Assembly (NCBI RefSeq): GCF_030297555.1
Contig: NZ_AP028136.1
Span: forward strand, 1,054,001 to 1,118,000
Length of the DNA: 64,000 nt
Direction: 5' to 3'
Source: Polynucleobacter sp. HIN5
Lineage (GTDB): Bacteria > Pseudomonadota > Gammaproteobacteria > Burkholderiales > Burkholderiaceae
The notes under the pieces are model-generated. The model searched no databases, had not been told where the DNA came from, and worked only from the letters and a program-made list of their open reading frames with translations. This document shows positions 27,951 through 37,379 of this stretch, piece by piece. Within the stretch, counting starts at the first letter, position 1. Each line of letters starts with the position of its first letter. The translations under genes were made by a program, and so were the position numbers.

Positions 27951-29641
27951 CGCTGCGCTAGGATTTGCCTGGCAATCGTTTCAGCAATCAGCATCACCGG
28001 TGCATTGGTGTTGCCCGATGTAATGCAAGGCATTGCTGAAGCATCGATGACTCGCAAGCGTGCCACACCCCGTACCCGACACTCGGAGTCCAGGACAGTA
28101 TTAGGATGATCGACTTGTCCTCGAGCATCAACCCTCCCCATAGCACAAGTGCTCACCGGATGAAAAATCGTGGTTCCCAAAGCACGTGCTGCCTGTTCTA
28201 GGTCTTGCTCGCTTTGTAGCTGTGCGCCTGGTAGCAGCTCTTTGGGGACATATGGCTTTAGAGCCTTACTCTCCATAATCTGACGCGTGATGCGAAGGCT
28301 GTCCACTGCCACCTTGAGATCGTCTGGGGTTGATAGATAGTTGCATTGGATTTGTGGATCGATCTGGGCGTCTGCTGATTGAGCCCTCACCCAACCACGT
28401 GAGCTGGGTCGTAAGTTGCACACACTTGGTGTAATCGCATTAAAGGGATGCAGCGGTTCTCCAAATTTTGGTAATGAGAGGGGTTGCACATGCCACTCAA
28501 TATTGGCTGAGGGTTGCGATGGATCGCTTTTAGTAAATGCACCCAAAGTAGAGGGCGGCATCGTCAATGGGCCCGTTCTCTTGAATACATACTCCAAGCC
28601 CATCCCAATTCGGGTAAACCAGTTTTTGTAGAGGGTGTTCACCGTCTTACAGTTCTCAACCTGATACACGCTGCGGATCTGTAAATGATCTTGTAGGTTC
28701 TCGCCCACTCCTGGAAGATCCACCTTCGTTTTGACTCCGATGGATTCTAAATGCTGGTGTGCACCGATTCCTGAGACTTGCAAGAGTTGAGGTGAGCCAA
28801 TCGAGCCAGCCGACAGAATCACTTGGTCCCTGGCATGGGCAGTCAGGCGTGATCCGGCGTGTAACAGATCTAGACCGTTCACTTCCCAATCTGCGCCACA
28901 CCACGCGTTCTTTTGTTGCTGGGGATTATTCTGAGTTTGGGGTCGAGTGGGAACGAGATTCAGTTGCAGGACCTGGGCTTTAGTGAGGATGGTCAGGTTC
29001 TTTCGATGGCGAATGGGATGAAGGTAGGCATCGGCCATCGACCAACGCACCCCTCTCTTTTGAGTCATCTGAAAATACGCACACCCTTCGTTATCACCCC
29101 GATTGAACTCCTCAATCGACGGAATACCTTGCTCTGCGGCAGCTTTGCGCCAGGCGTCCAGGATCTCCCACTGTACCCGCGGCTGCTCAACGCGCATCTC
29201 CCCCTGGTCCCCGTGCCAAGCATTGGCTCCAGCAAAATAGTTCTCGAGGGATTTATAGGTCTCAAGGGTGGTGTCCCAACTCCATCTAGGGTCGCCAGTT
29301 AACTCTACCCAGCGGGCATAATCACTTGCCTGACCGCGCATATAGATCATGGCATTGATCGATGAGGAACCACCAATCACGCGCCCTCTCGCATAATGAA
29401 TCGAGCGTTGATTGAGGCCTGGGTCAGGATTAGTTTTAAAGCACCAATCGGTTCTTGTATGAGCAATCGTATAGAGATAACCAACTGGGATCTTGATCCA
29501 AAACCAATCGTCCTCTCCACCTGCCTCAAGTAATAAGACCCGGTGACTTGGGTCGGCAGACAGGCGATTGGCTAAGAGACAACCTGCGCTGCCAGCGCCC
29601 ACAATGATGGTGTCGAATTGAAGCCCTTGAGAAGATGTCAT
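27947..29641 (-). CDS. GMC family FAD-dependent oxidoreductase
   Basis: 564 residues, choline-dehydrogenase-like. FAD site TIIVGAGSAGCLLANRLSAD and LLLEAGGEDDW at the N-terminus, the GMC signature ARGRVIGGSSSINAMIYMRG, and the second signature around LSAGSIGSPQLLQVSGIG. The C-terminal catalytic region has HPVSTCAMG and SGNTNAPVMLIAE. It oxidises an alcohol at the flavin; the substrate cannot be told. It stands alone without an aldehyde dehydrogenase partner. Confidence 0.9.
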   Translation of the reverse strand: MTSSQGLQFDTIIVGAGSAGCLLANRLSADPSHRVLLLEAGGEDDWFWIKIPVGYLYTIAHTRTDWCFKTNPDPGLNQRSIHYARGRVIGGSSSINAMIYMRGQASDYARWVELTGDPRWSWDTTLETYKSLENYFAGANAWHGDQGEMRVEQPRVQWEILDAWRKAAAEQGIPSIEEFNRGDNEGCAYFQMTQKRGVRWSMADAYLHPIRHRKNLTILTKAQVLQLNLVPTRPQTQNNPQQQKNAWCGADWEVNGLDLLHAGSRLTAHARDQVILSAGSIGSPQLLQVSGIGAHQHLESIGVKTKVDLPGVGENLQDHLQIRSVYQVENCKTVNTLYKNWFTRIGMGLEYVFKRTGPLTMPPSTLGAFTKSDPSQPSANIEWHVQPLSLPKFGEPLHPFNAITPSVCNLRPSSRGWVRAQSADAQIDPQIQCNYLSTPDDLKVAVDSLRITRQIMESKALKPYVPKELLPGAQLQSEQDLEQAARALGTTIFHPVSTCAMGRVDARGQVDHPNTVLDSECRVRGVARLRVIDASAMPCITSGNTNAPVMLIAETIARQILAQR

Positions 29642-29758
29642 TGATGTGCTGCGGGTCTTTTGGGTTTTATCAAGATTTCAAATATTGATTTTATAGACCA
29701 TTCATGTAATGGGATTATTTGCCCAATACGAGGTCATTTAGATCCCAATTACTCACTA

Positions 29759-30412
29759 TCAATGATTCATCTTATTGTTGACTTTACAAAACAGTATCAC
29801 CATTACGAGAGCAGCTATAAGTTCACCGCTGACAAAGCCCAACACATCGGCAGGCGCAATTCCCACAAAGGTATTGGTCAGACTTCTGGCCACAGCAACC
29901 GCAGGATTGGCAAAGAAGGTTGATGAGGTGAACCAGTAGCCCGCAGTGACAGTCAGCGCCACCAACATCGGCACCTTATCTTTTGTGCCTTGATCCCCAA
30001 TCCGAATCACCGAGAGCAGGACAAGGGTTGAGATCAGCTCACTTGCCCAAATACCAAGGCCAGTTCGCACCTTGGTTGACTCTTGCAAAATTGCCAGACC
30101 AAACATCAGGTGGGTAACCCAGATGCCAGCAATCGCACCACTGAACTGACATGCCCAATAGGCAAATAGCCTCTTAAGGCTTAGATGCCCCAGCTTCCAA
30201 AACATGAGGCTCACTACTGGATTGAAATGTGCGCCTGAGATAGGACCCAAGAGAACGATTAAGACATAGAGCCCCGCTCCCGTTGCAATACTATTACCAA
30301 GTAAAGCCACGGCTGCATTGCCATTCGCGAGGGTCTCACCCATGATGCCACTACCCGCCACAATCGCGAGCAGTAATGCAGTGCCGACGAACTCGGCCGC
30401 GTAGGACTTCAT
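29759..30412 (-). CDS. Aquaporin-family channel of the arsenic operon
   Basis: 217 residues with six hydrophobic helices and the two pore motifs, NPV in GAHFNPVVSLMF and NPA in FFANPAVAVARS. It overlaps arsC by four bases (ATGA). Known parallel: AqpS in Sinorhizobium meliloti takes the place of ArsB, letting arsenite made by ArsC leave down its gradient. No arsB or acr3 lies here, so this channel is the likely arsenite exit. The first NPA box reads NPV, a variant. Confidence 0.88.
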   Translation of the reverse strand: MKSYAAEFVGTALLLAIVAGSGIMGETLANGNAAVALLGNSIATGAGLYVLIVLLGPISGAHFNPVVSLMFWKLGHLSLKRLFAYWACQFSGAIAGIWVTHLMFGLAILQESTKVRTGLGIWASELISTLVLLSVIRIGDQGTKDKVPMLVALTVTAGYWFTSSTFFANPAVAVARSLTNTFVGIAPADVLGFVSGELIAALVMVILFCKVNNKMNH

Positions 30413-30891
30413 GAGGCTTTGTGATGGATGTCTTTAAGAGCCATCGAGTCGAGTTTCTCGAGCGGCATGCTGGCTAATAAATCAACACGCTTTTTAAGTC
30501 CGTTCATGACCTCGATAAATGCAAGGCGCTTCTCCACATCCGTACCGCTTACTTGCGATGGATCAGAGAAACCCCAGTGTGCAGTAGCAGGATTACCTGG
30601 CCAGATCGGGCATACCTCACCGGCGGCGTTATCGCAGACCGTAATAATGAAGTCCATCTTGGGGGCATTGGGTAAACCAAACTCATCCCAGCTCTTACTG
30701 CGTAATTTGGATTGGTCATAGCCCATCTCTAAGGCCAACTCCTTAGCAAAGGGATTGACTTGGGTACCTGGGGTTGACCCTGCAGAGTAACCCGCGAATA
30801 GACCACTAGGATGGGTGGAGGCTATTGCCTCACCGAGCACTGAGCGGGCAGAGTTGTGGGTGCACAAAAAGAGTACATTGTATTTTTTCAT
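30409..30891 (-). CDS. arsC: Arsenate reductase ArsC (LMW phosphatase fold)
   Basis: 160 residues. The phosphatase loop CTHNSARS near the N-terminus has the CX5R motif with nucleophile Cys, followed by the GWDEFG/KSWDEFGLP region and MDFIITVCDNAAGEVCPIWPG with the further cysteines. It reduces arsenate to arsenite. I chose the ATG at 30891 because it forms the ATGA overlap with the arsR stop; another ATG lies two codons upstream. Middle gene of arsR-arsC-aquaporin. Confidence 0.92.
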   Translation of the reverse strand: MKKYNVLFLCTHNSARSVLGEAIASTHPSGLFAGYSAGSTPGTQVNPFAKELALEMGYDQSKLRSKSWDEFGLPNAPKMDFIITVCDNAAGEVCPIWPGNPATAHWGFSDPSQVSGTDVEKRLAFIEVMNGLKKRVDLLASMPLEKLDSMALKDIHHKAS

Positions 30892-31217
30892 GAGCATTGG
30901 ACCTTTTTCTTAGATTTAGGCGTACCGCAGGATTGGCCTTGGCAGCAGTTATCCAATAAGAAACCACTTAAATCCTCAATCAAGTTTGGATTGGGGCGAT
31001 AAATAAGGTTTCGGCTTTGGCGCTCCACCAGCAATAACTTGGCATTAAAAAGTTCCTTCAGATGAAAGCTCAAGGTTGCATTGGGAATGCCTAACTTTTC
31101 AATCAACTGACTAGGGGTCAAGCCAATATCACCGCGTTGCACGATCAGACGGAAGATATTGAGGCGGGTCTCCTGCCCAAGGGCTAGGAGGACTTGGATG
31201 GCATCGGTATTTTTCAT
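30888..31217 (-). CDS. arsR: ArsR-family arsenic-responsive repressor
   Basis: 109 residues, winged helix: LGQETRLNIFRLIVQRGDIGLTPSQLIEKLGIPNATLSFHLKELFNAKLL. The usual N-terminal-helix CVCDLC motif is missing; instead the C-terminus has DNCCQGQSC and a final Cys, which may bind arsenite as in other ArsR types with displaced thiols. It heads the operon; four-base overlap with arsC. Confidence 0.9.
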   Translation of the reverse strand: MKNTDAIQVLLALGQETRLNIFRLIVQRGDIGLTPSQLIEKLGIPNATLSFHLKELFNAKLLLVERQSRNLIYRPNPNLIEDLSGFLLDNCCQGQSCGTPKSKKKVQCS

Positions 31218-31227
31218 ATTTCCAATT

Positions 31228-31241
31228 ATATAGAAATATAT
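31228..31241. promoter_or_regulatory. Candidate ArsR operator
   Basis: ATATA-GAAA-TATAT, an AT-rich inverted repeat starting 11 bases before the arsR ATG. AT-rich dyads here are usual ArsR sites. Not a match to a strict consensus. Confidence 0.45.
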
Positions 31242-31276
31242 GACTGGTTTATGACAGGAACTGAAAGATTCAATAC

Positions 31277-31948
31277 TTACTTCGGGATTACTTTTGTGGA
31301 ATCTTGATGGGTCTTCATAAACTGCGGTGATGTAACGCCCATCGATACGTAGATACTGGTTAGCTCTTCCATACCAATCTCAGCAGGACTGACCCAATCA
31401 ATTGGCACATAGAGTAAGCCACCCCCAATGGGTACCGGCGCGGTTGGCACAATCACCGCATAGCAGGCCTGCTCTTTCACCATCACGGCTTGGGGGGATG
31501 AGAGCAAAGCCAGAGCGGATACACCACCTGAGCCACCAAAATGCACCCATACCGGGCGCATCGTTTTGAGTTCTTCATCATCCCGCTTAGCAACCAAGCT
31601 CACAAAGCTATGAATGGTGTCATAGACCGTTCGCACTATGGGTATCTTACGAACGATGCCATTAATGATGGCTGAAAATCCCTTTTGCAAGCCCTTCTCA
31701 ACCAACAGACCCAAAAACAACAACGATAGGATCACAATCGCCAAACCAACCACATAACCGACCCACTCTAAGCCGGCGATATTAAGACCCATTTTCGCCA
31801 TCACACTTCCAACGGCACTTGAAGGTCCAAGCCAACGGATCACAATCCCCACCACAAAGGCAATCAGCAAAGCCGTTGCGATGAGAGGAAAAGCCGCCAG
31901 AAGACCAGTTAGGAATAGGCGAACGAGTTTAGATGGGGCTGGAGACAT
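31277..31948 (-). CDS. DUF502 membrane protein
   Basis: 223 residues, with two hydrophobic helices near 9-35 and 59-85 and the DUF502 pattern: PIVRTVYDTIHSFVSLV then VWVHFGGSGGVSALALL, and VIVPTAPVPIGGGLLYVP. The function of the family is unknown. It lies between the ars operon and the pirin gene. Confidence 0.88.
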   Translation of the reverse strand: MSPAPSKLVRLFLTGLLAAFPLIATALLIAFVVGIVIRWLGPSSAVGSVMAKMGLNIAGLEWVGYVVGLAIVILSLLFLGLLVEKGLQKGFSAIINGIVRKIPIVRTVYDTIHSFVSLVAKRDDEELKTMRPVWVHFGGSGGVSALALLSSPQAVMVKEQACYAVIVPTAPVPIGGGLLYVPIDWVSPAEIGMEELTSIYVSMGVTSPQFMKTHQDSTKVIPK

Positions 31949-31985
31949 AACTACTAGATGTTCTCTTTTATTGTCTTAGTGTAAT

Positions 31986-32684
31986 TCACGCAAGATCAAA
32001 GACTAACACTTCCGCCCCTTGCCCCTGACTGATCTTAATATATGACTCGTTGGCGATTATGGCAGCATCCCCACCGCTTAAGCGCTGACCATTCACCGTC
32101 AGTACGCCTTTGATGAGGTGAACGTAAGCCTTACGGCTGGGATCCATTGCAAGTATTGCATGCTGAGTGTCATTAAACGTTCCGGCATAGAGCTTGGCAT
32201 CCGCATTCATGGTAATCGAGTCCTCTGACCCATCGATAGAGGCTAAGAGGCGTAATTTGCCATCTTTATCTTGGGCTGGGATTGATTTTTGCTCATAGCC
32301 TGGCTTGACCCCCGTAAATTTGGGTTGGATCCAAATTTGCAGAAAGTGTGTCGTTTGATCTTTGGCATAGTTGAACTCGCTATGGGTGACACCGGTACCC
32401 GCACTCATGCGCTGGATATCGCCAGGCGGGATCGATTTGACATTACCCATACTGTCTTTGTGCGCCAACTCACCTGATAGAACATAGCTAATGATCTCCA
32501 TATCCCGATGGCTATGCTCACCAAATCCAGTTCCGGGATCAATCCGATCCTCATTGATTACACGTAAATTACCCCACCCCATAAATTTAGGGTCGTAGTA
32601 ATTGGCAAAGGAGAAGGAGTGAAAGCTCTTGAGCCAGCCATGGTCTGCATAGCCCCGCTCCTGCGATTTACGAATCTGCATCAT
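31986..32684 (-). CDS. Pirin-family protein (YhaK-like)
   Basis: 232 residues, bicupin. The N-terminal cupin has the pirin metal motif: NEDRIDPGTGFGEHSHRDMEIISYVLSGELAHKD and MSAGTGVTHSEFN. Some relatives oxidise quercetin; most are uncharacterised. Two ATGs in a row at the start; the first is used here. It stands alone and no adjacent flavonoid genes are seen. Confidence 0.88.
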   Translation of the reverse strand: MMQIRKSQERGYADHGWLKSFHSFSFANYYDPKFMGWGNLRVINEDRIDPGTGFGEHSHRDMEIISYVLSGELAHKDSMGNVKSIPPGDIQRMSAGTGVTHSEFNYAKDQTTHFLQIWIQPKFTGVKPGYEQKSIPAQDKDGKLRLLASIDGSEDSITMNADAKLYAGTFNDTQHAILAMDPSRKAYVHLIKGVLTVNGQRLSGGDAAIIANESYIKISQGQGAEVLVFDLA

Positions 32685-32735
32685 TTAAGTCAAGGTACAA
32701 AAAATGAAATTAATAAGCGCAAACCGAAGAGAACT

Positions 32736-33623
32736 CTAATCAGCCATATTACGCAAGGCGGCAATGCGCTCATCCAATGGTGGATGGCTCATAAAGAGAC
32801 GCTTGAGACCGGTGCCCATACCCCCTGAAATACCAAAGGCTTCTAACTGCTCAGGCAAGTGCGGTTCATTGATCGACTTTTGAAGTCGCTCTAGCGCCCG
32901 AATCATCTTTTGTTTCCCTTCAAGGTAAGCTGCGCCGGCATCGGCACGGTATTCCCGCTGACGGCTAAACCACATCACAATCGCACTGGCTAAGATACCC
33001 AAGACCAACTGTGCAATAACGGTAGTAATCCAATAGGCAGGCCCATGCCCGCGCTCAGTCTTAAAGACGGCACGGTCAATAATGTGACCAATAACTCGTG
33101 AGAGGAAGAAGACAAAGGTATTAATGACGCCTTGAATGAGTGCCAAGGTCACCATATCGCCGTTAGCCACATGGCTCACCTCGTGTGCCAATACGGCTTC
33201 AGCCTCATCGCGGGTCATGCCACGCAACAAGCCCGTGCTCACTGCAACCAAGGAACTATCACGCATCATCCCCGTAGCAAAGGCATTGATATCGGGCGAG
33301 TCATAGATTGCCACTTCGGGCATACCAATACCTGCTTCCTTAGCTTGCCTTGCCACCGTATTGACCAACCACTGCTCCTGTTCATTGCGGGGCTGCTCAA
33401 TCACATAGGCGCCGGTAGAATGCTTAGCCATGGTTTTGGAGAGTGCCAGTGAGATAAAAGAACCGGTCATGCCGACAACCGCAGAGAGCATCAGTAAAGA
33501 GGTGAGGTCAAGGCCAACGCCCTGCTCATCCAAGACCTGGCCCAAGCCAAAGACATTAATGATGATCGTAATCACCAACATGATGGCAATGTTGGTAATG
33601 AGGAAGAGAAAAATCCGTTTCAT
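32736..33623 (-). CDS. htpX: Membrane zinc protease HtpX
   Basis: 295 residues, full length. Two N-terminal hydrophobic segments, then the zinc motif HEVSH (residues 147-151) and further membrane segments near 158-180 and 195-215, with a downstream Glu in the [12 protein letters not shown] block as third ligand. It degrades misfolded membrane proteins together with FtsH. No heat-shock promoter is evident by eye. Confidence 0.95.
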   Translation of the reverse strand: MKRIFLFLITNIAIMLVITIIINVFGLGQVLDEQGVGLDLTSLLMLSAVVGMTGSFISLALSKTMAKHSTGAYVIEQPRNEQEQWLVNTVARQAKEAGIGMPEVAIYDSPDINAFATGMMRDSSLVAVSTGLLRGMTRDEAEAVLAHEVSHVANGDMVTLALIQGVINTFVFFLSRVIGHIIDRAVFKTERGHGPAYWITTVIAQLVLGILASAIVMWFSRQREYRADAGAAYLEGKQKMIRALERLQKSINEPHLPEQLEAFGISGGMGTGLKRLFMSHPPLDERIAALRNMAD

Positions 33624-33762
33624 TCGCAGAACTCCTTATAACAATAGAACTACGCTATCAGGAATTGATTAAATACGCTGAGAACCAATTATCTGACTAT
33701 TTTTAGGGGAATTATTCGCTGTATTCAAGCCGTCCCCTGTCTTTGGGGAGGCAGTTTCAAGC

Positions 33763-34140
33763 TTACCAAACTAAGTAGAGGAAGATCCCGAGTTGAATAA
33801 AGTTCACCACCACACTCAAGCCGTGCAGGATTCCAAACGTTTTCTTATTCCCGCGATCCGATGCGCGGTTAATTGCTGGAGTCAGTACCCATAGGGAGAT
33901 GAAAAATAAGGCGGCGCATCCCACCAACAATCCCATGCTCAAGGTGTCCGCTGCCAAGAAGGAGGCGATGATCGAGACCGCTCCTAAGAAGGCGTAGTAC
34001 TTGGGAAAGAAATTACGTACGTATTTACTTGCCCACTCTTGGGGCAGAACCTTAAATACTGTTGGTGCCACGGCGATGGTGAAGAACACCATAATGCCGA
34101 TCATAGCTGATACGAGATAGAGGCTCAGATTAGGATTCAT
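33763..34140 (-). CDS. DUF4149 membrane protein
   Basis: 125 residues from the ATG at 34140; an in-frame upstream extension exists but overlaps the preceding gene and lacks homology. Four hydrophobic helices. Features VAPTVFKVL near residue 27 and the TPAINRASDRG block are typical of the family. Four bases after the DUF2805 gene, so co-transcribed. The function is unknown. Confidence 0.8.
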   Translation of the reverse strand: MNPNLSLYLVSAMIGIMVFFTIAVAPTVFKVLPQEWASKYVRNFFPKYYAFLGAVSIIASFLAADTLSMGLLVGCAALFFISLWVLTPAINRASDRGNKKTFGILHGLSVVVNFIQLGIFLYLVW

Positions 34141-34144
34141 CGAT

Positions 34145-34399
34145 TTATTTGTATTTGTATTGGGTTGGACAGTAAGCCCGTTGCACATCTGGATCACGCA
34201 ATTGCCGATGCTTGGTTTGTCGTCCTGTAACTCGCACACGCCACAGACGATAGGAGCTTGGTTTTAGAACACTGCGCATCAACGCTTTAACTTCAGGCTC
34301 AGTTAACTGAAACTGAGCATAAATCGCCTCAAAGGGTGTGCGGTCTTCCCACGCCATCTCAACAATGCGCGATAACTCAGATGGATCACGTGTGCTCAT
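34145..34399 (-). CDS. DUF2805 (TIGR03643-type) small protein
   Basis: 84 residues starting at 34399 (MSTRDPSELSRIVEMAWED). The family pattern is clear: AWEDRTPFEAIYAQFQLTEPEVKALMR, then KPSSYRLWRVRVTGRQTKH. Probably a helix-turn-helix-like fold; the function is unknown. Such genes often lie beside cryptochrome/photolyase clusters, as here. Confidence 0.82.
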   Translation of the reverse strand: MSTRDPSELSRIVEMAWEDRTPFEAIYAQFQLTEPEVKALMRSVLKPSSYRLWRVRVTGRQTKHRQLRDPDVQRAYCPTQYKYK

Positions 34400-34446
34400 C
34401 CTATGGATTAAACACGAATTTACAAAATCAGGTACAGTCACTTCGC

Positions 34447-35142
34447 ATGACCCTACTCCAGAAACCATTTCGGGCCCTTGTAATTGGCTCATCAGGGACC
34501 ATCGGTTCCGCCCTGGTCTCTGCCCTTCAAATGCATTCCAACTGCGCTGAGGTGATGGGGATCCATCGTGGGTCTGTGCCATCCATTGATTACGCTGACC
34601 CAGGCACGATCGCCACAGCAGTCGAAGCACTGGCGGCCCACCGGCCCTTTGATCTGATTATTAATACTATCGGGGTTTTGCACAATGAGAACGTCTCCCC
34701 CGAAAAGCGCTTAGCGGATCTCCGAGCCACACAACTCCAAGAGCAGTTTTTAGTGAATGCAATTGGGCCAGCGCTGACCATCAGCCAGTTCACGAAGCTT
34801 TTAAATCCTGCGGGTGGTATTTATGCCACCCTATCAGCCAAGGTGGGTAGTATTAGTGATAACCGGTTGGGGGGTTGGTATAGCTACCGATCTTCTAAAG
34901 CGGCTCTTAATATGCTGATTAAAACCGCTGCGATCGAGCTGAAACGAACCATGCCTAAAGTTGCTTTAATTGCTATCCATCCAGGTACAGTCAACTCCAA
35001 TTTATCGAAACCCTTTCGGGGTGAGGAAATTGGCCGTGACCCTCAGCAAGCCGCTAATGAAATCCTAACTGTTCTATTGAAAGTCAATACCGAGGACTCT
35101 GGAACGTTTCGGTCCTACAGTGGCGAAGTGATTCCTTGGTAA
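34447..35142 (+). CDS. Short-chain dehydrogenase/reductase (CsgA-like)
   Basis: 231 residues from the ATG at 34447. Rossmann start LVIGSSGTIGSALVSAL, middle NTIGVLHN, catalytic Ser in LSAKVGSISDN and YxxxK in YSYRSSKAALNM. Close in type to the C-factor-like SDRs that lie in photolyase clusters of many aquatic bacteria. Divergent from DUF2805 and ends on the base before the convergent FAD oxidoreductase. The substrate is unknown. Confidence 0.85.
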   Translation: MTLLQKPFRALVIGSSGTIGSALVSALQMHSNCAEVMGIHRGSVPSIDYADPGTIATAVEALAAHRPFDLIINTIGVLHNENVSPEKRLADLRATQLQEQFLVNAIGPALTISQFTKLLNPAGGIYATLSAKVGSISDNRLGGWYSYRSSKAALNMLIKTAAIELKRTMPKVALIAIHPGTVNSNLSKPFRGEEIGRDPQQAANEILTVLLKVNTEDSGTFRSYSGEVIPW

Positions 35143-36129
35143 TTAGAGGGACTGCTTTAGTTGCTGTGCCAAGCGATAACCGCTTAACCAAGCGCCCTCA
35201 ACGGTGGAGTTCTTTAACCAATCGCCACATAACCCCACCGCAATGGATAGATCAAGAGCAAACTCCCGTTCATTGGCTTGCTCAAGTTTGGCATAGCGCC
35301 ACAAATGGCTTTGGTGTAAATCAGGCTCCACTCCAGTGAGTTCCTGAAATCCTTGAATCAAGATTGGTTCAATCTCAAACTGGGTGTGATCAATGTGCGC
35401 TGCAGACCATGCGTGACTGGCTTGCGCCACCCAGGTCTCATACACGGGACGATTGGGTTTGGAGTTATCGCGAGCTAACCAAGAGAACACACTGCCTTCC
35501 ACAAACGCGCCATCGAATGCTAGATGAAGAGGCTCTTTCAGATAGGCAAGCAGTGTCCAACAGGGCAGCATCACCACTTCCTGACAAATCGCTTTTAGTT
35601 CAGCTGAGTATTTGCCAATTAAGCGTTCAGCCTGCACCGACGGAATCGCGAGTACGAGGTATTCAAATGCCTCAGGGATTTGACCGTGTTCTTTGGTGGT
35701 GATTTTCCAGAGATCATTGATGCGATGCACATCCACCACCATATGTTGAGTGTGTACGTGTAGGCGGTTTGCTAAATACTTCGCTGGCGAGGTCATTGCT
35801 GGAATGCCGACATAGCGCGTTGCATCCGATGGTTTATCAATGGTATTGCCATGATTGAAGGTCACGATTCGACCTGACCATGGTTTGGCGACATCGGCTT
35901 GTACCCACTGGGCAACTTCTTCTTTGAATAAGGGATCGCGCGCCGTAAAGTACTGGGCACCATGATCAGCTTCCCAATCGCCAAAATAGCGATGGCTCAT
36001 ACGACCGCCTACCCCTTTGCTCTTATCAAAGAGGGTCACTGCAAACCCATGGGCTTCTAGGTTTTGGGCGCAGGATAGTCCGGCAATACCCGCACCGATG
36101 ATGGCAACCCGTTTTTTTGTAGAAATCAT
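35143..36129 (-). CDS. NAD(P)/FAD-dependent oxidoreductase (COG3380, renalase-like)
   Basis: 328 residues. FAD motif RVAIIGAGIAGLSCAQNLEAHGF, then FDKSKGVGGRMSHRYFGDWEADHGAQYFTARDP, the amine-oxidase-like RM and HGAQYF blocks of this family. The C-terminus GLCGDWLKNSTVEGAWLSG closes the FAD site. Directly abuts the photolyase-like gene 36130-37368 with no spacing, so one operon; function in vivo unknown. Confidence 0.87.
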   Translation of the reverse strand: MISTKKRVAIIGAGIAGLSCAQNLEAHGFAVTLFDKSKGVGGRMSHRYFGDWEADHGAQYFTARDPLFKEEVAQWVQADVAKPWSGRIVTFNHGNTIDKPSDATRYVGIPAMTSPAKYLANRLHVHTQHMVVDVHRINDLWKITTKEHGQIPEAFEYLVLAIPSVQAERLIGKYSAELKAICQEVVMLPCWTLLAYLKEPLHLAFDGAFVEGSVFSWLARDNSKPNRPVYETWVAQASHAWSAAHIDHTQFEIEPILIQGFQELTGVEPDLHQSHLWRYAKLEQANEREFALDLSIAVGLCGDWLKNSTVEGAWLSGYRLAQQLKQSL

Positions 36130-37368
36130 TTAATCCAACCAGCGTTTTCGATAAGAACCGTCTGCATCATATTGCGCAATTTGTTTGGCGACATTAAAGG
36201 CTCTACCACCCCGTGGATCGGTGCCATGACCTGCCACATATAGCCAGTTGCCTTGATTGCTATAGACATCATAGTCAATTAAGCAGGACTCAAACCAAGC
36301 TGCGCCCACCTGCCAGTTCCCGTTCATGGCATAGACCCAGTGACTTGCCACAATCTGGCGCATCCGATTCGATAGAAAACCCGTCGTTGTCAACTCACGC
36401 ATCCCCGCGTCGATGAGATCAACTCCTGTCGTCCCAGTAGACCATCGGGTAAAGCGTTCAGAATCAAAGGTGTTGGGTGTGCGTTGGCTCAGTCCCTTTG
36501 GACTAAATAAGCGCTTGCCGTATTTGAGCATCAGAAAGCGAAAGTAATCACGCCAGAGGAGCTCAAACCAAAGCCAATACGTACCATCATTAGCCCCGTA
36601 TTGCTCTTCATATTGATGAATCCGCTTTGCAAGCGTGCGCGCGGAGATCGATCCGACCGCTAACCAGGGTGAGAACTTACTCGATGCATTAAATTGACTT
36701 AAGGCATTCCGTGTCTCTTTATAGGTATCGGGCAAGCGTCGCTCACAGTATTGCTCAAGGTGGGTAAGCGCTTTGGACTCACCGCCGTTTACGAAGAGCG
36801 AGGTTGTAAGCTCTGAAATCGGGTCTTGCTTTGCTAGCTTGGATGGTAACGGCGGAATTGATTGGGGTCTAGCAACAGGCTTGGCGTATCGCAGTCGACG
36901 CTTTTCAACCCACTGTCGGAAGTTGGTAAAGACATCCGGTAAATCGCTAATCTCCATATCCAGGGTTTGAGGATCGAGCATGGTCGATTGCCACTGGGTA
37001 TTGATGATCAGTCCCGCTTTCTGGAGCTCCAAAATATCGGATTGTTCCTCGGGAGCGACGATTGCCTCGCAATAAATGACATCGGTACCGACCTGTGCGC
37101 AAAGTGCTGGCAAGACATTTTTAGGATCACCCTCCACAACAAATAGGGTTGAGCCCTTCTCTTCTAGTGAGTTTCTTAAGTCACGAAGGTTCTGGTGCAG
37201 CCATAGAGAGCGTTGCTTACTTGCTCGCTGAAAGCCCCATGGTGTTTGCTCTTGCGGGGGAAGTACAAAAACGGGTAAGAGACTATCTGAGTGTTGGCAG
37301 GCGTTTACAAATTGGGGATTATCTAGAAGACGCAGGTCTGCTCTAAACCAATAGATTGAACAGCCCAC
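36130..37368 (-). CDS. DASH-type cryptochrome/photolyase
   Basis: 412 residues. Photolyase N-terminal fold YWFRADLRLLDNPQFVNACQ, and the FAD-binding C-terminal domain with GSISARTLAKRI, WFELLWRDYFRFL, TGVDLIDAGMRELTTTGFLSNRMRQIVASHWVYAMNGNWQVGAAWFES and DYDVYSNQGNWLYVAGHGTDPRGGRAFN. These FAD-contact blocks follow the Cry-DASH type, which repairs cyclobutane dimers in single-stranded DNA or senses blue light. Upstream partner of the FAD oxidoreductase. Confidence 0.87.
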   Translation of the reverse strand: MGCSIYWFRADLRLLDNPQFVNACQHSDSLLPVFVLPPQEQTPWGFQRASKQRSLWLHQNLRDLRNSLEEKGSTLFVVEGDPKNVLPALCAQVGTDVIYCEAIVAPEEQSDILELQKAGLIINTQWQSTMLDPQTLDMEISDLPDVFTNFRQWVEKRRLRYAKPVARPQSIPPLPSKLAKQDPISELTTSLFVNGGESKALTHLEQYCERRLPDTYKETRNALSQFNASSKFSPWLAVGSISARTLAKRIHQYEEQYGANDGTYWLWFELLWRDYFRFLMLKYGKRLFSPKGLSQRTPNTFDSERFTRWSTGTTGVDLIDAGMRELTTTGFLSNRMRQIVASHWVYAMNGNWQVGAAWFESCLIDYDVYSNQGNWLYVAGHGTDPRGGRAFNVAKQIAQYDADGSYRKRWLD

Positions 37369-37379
37369 GATGAGTTACT

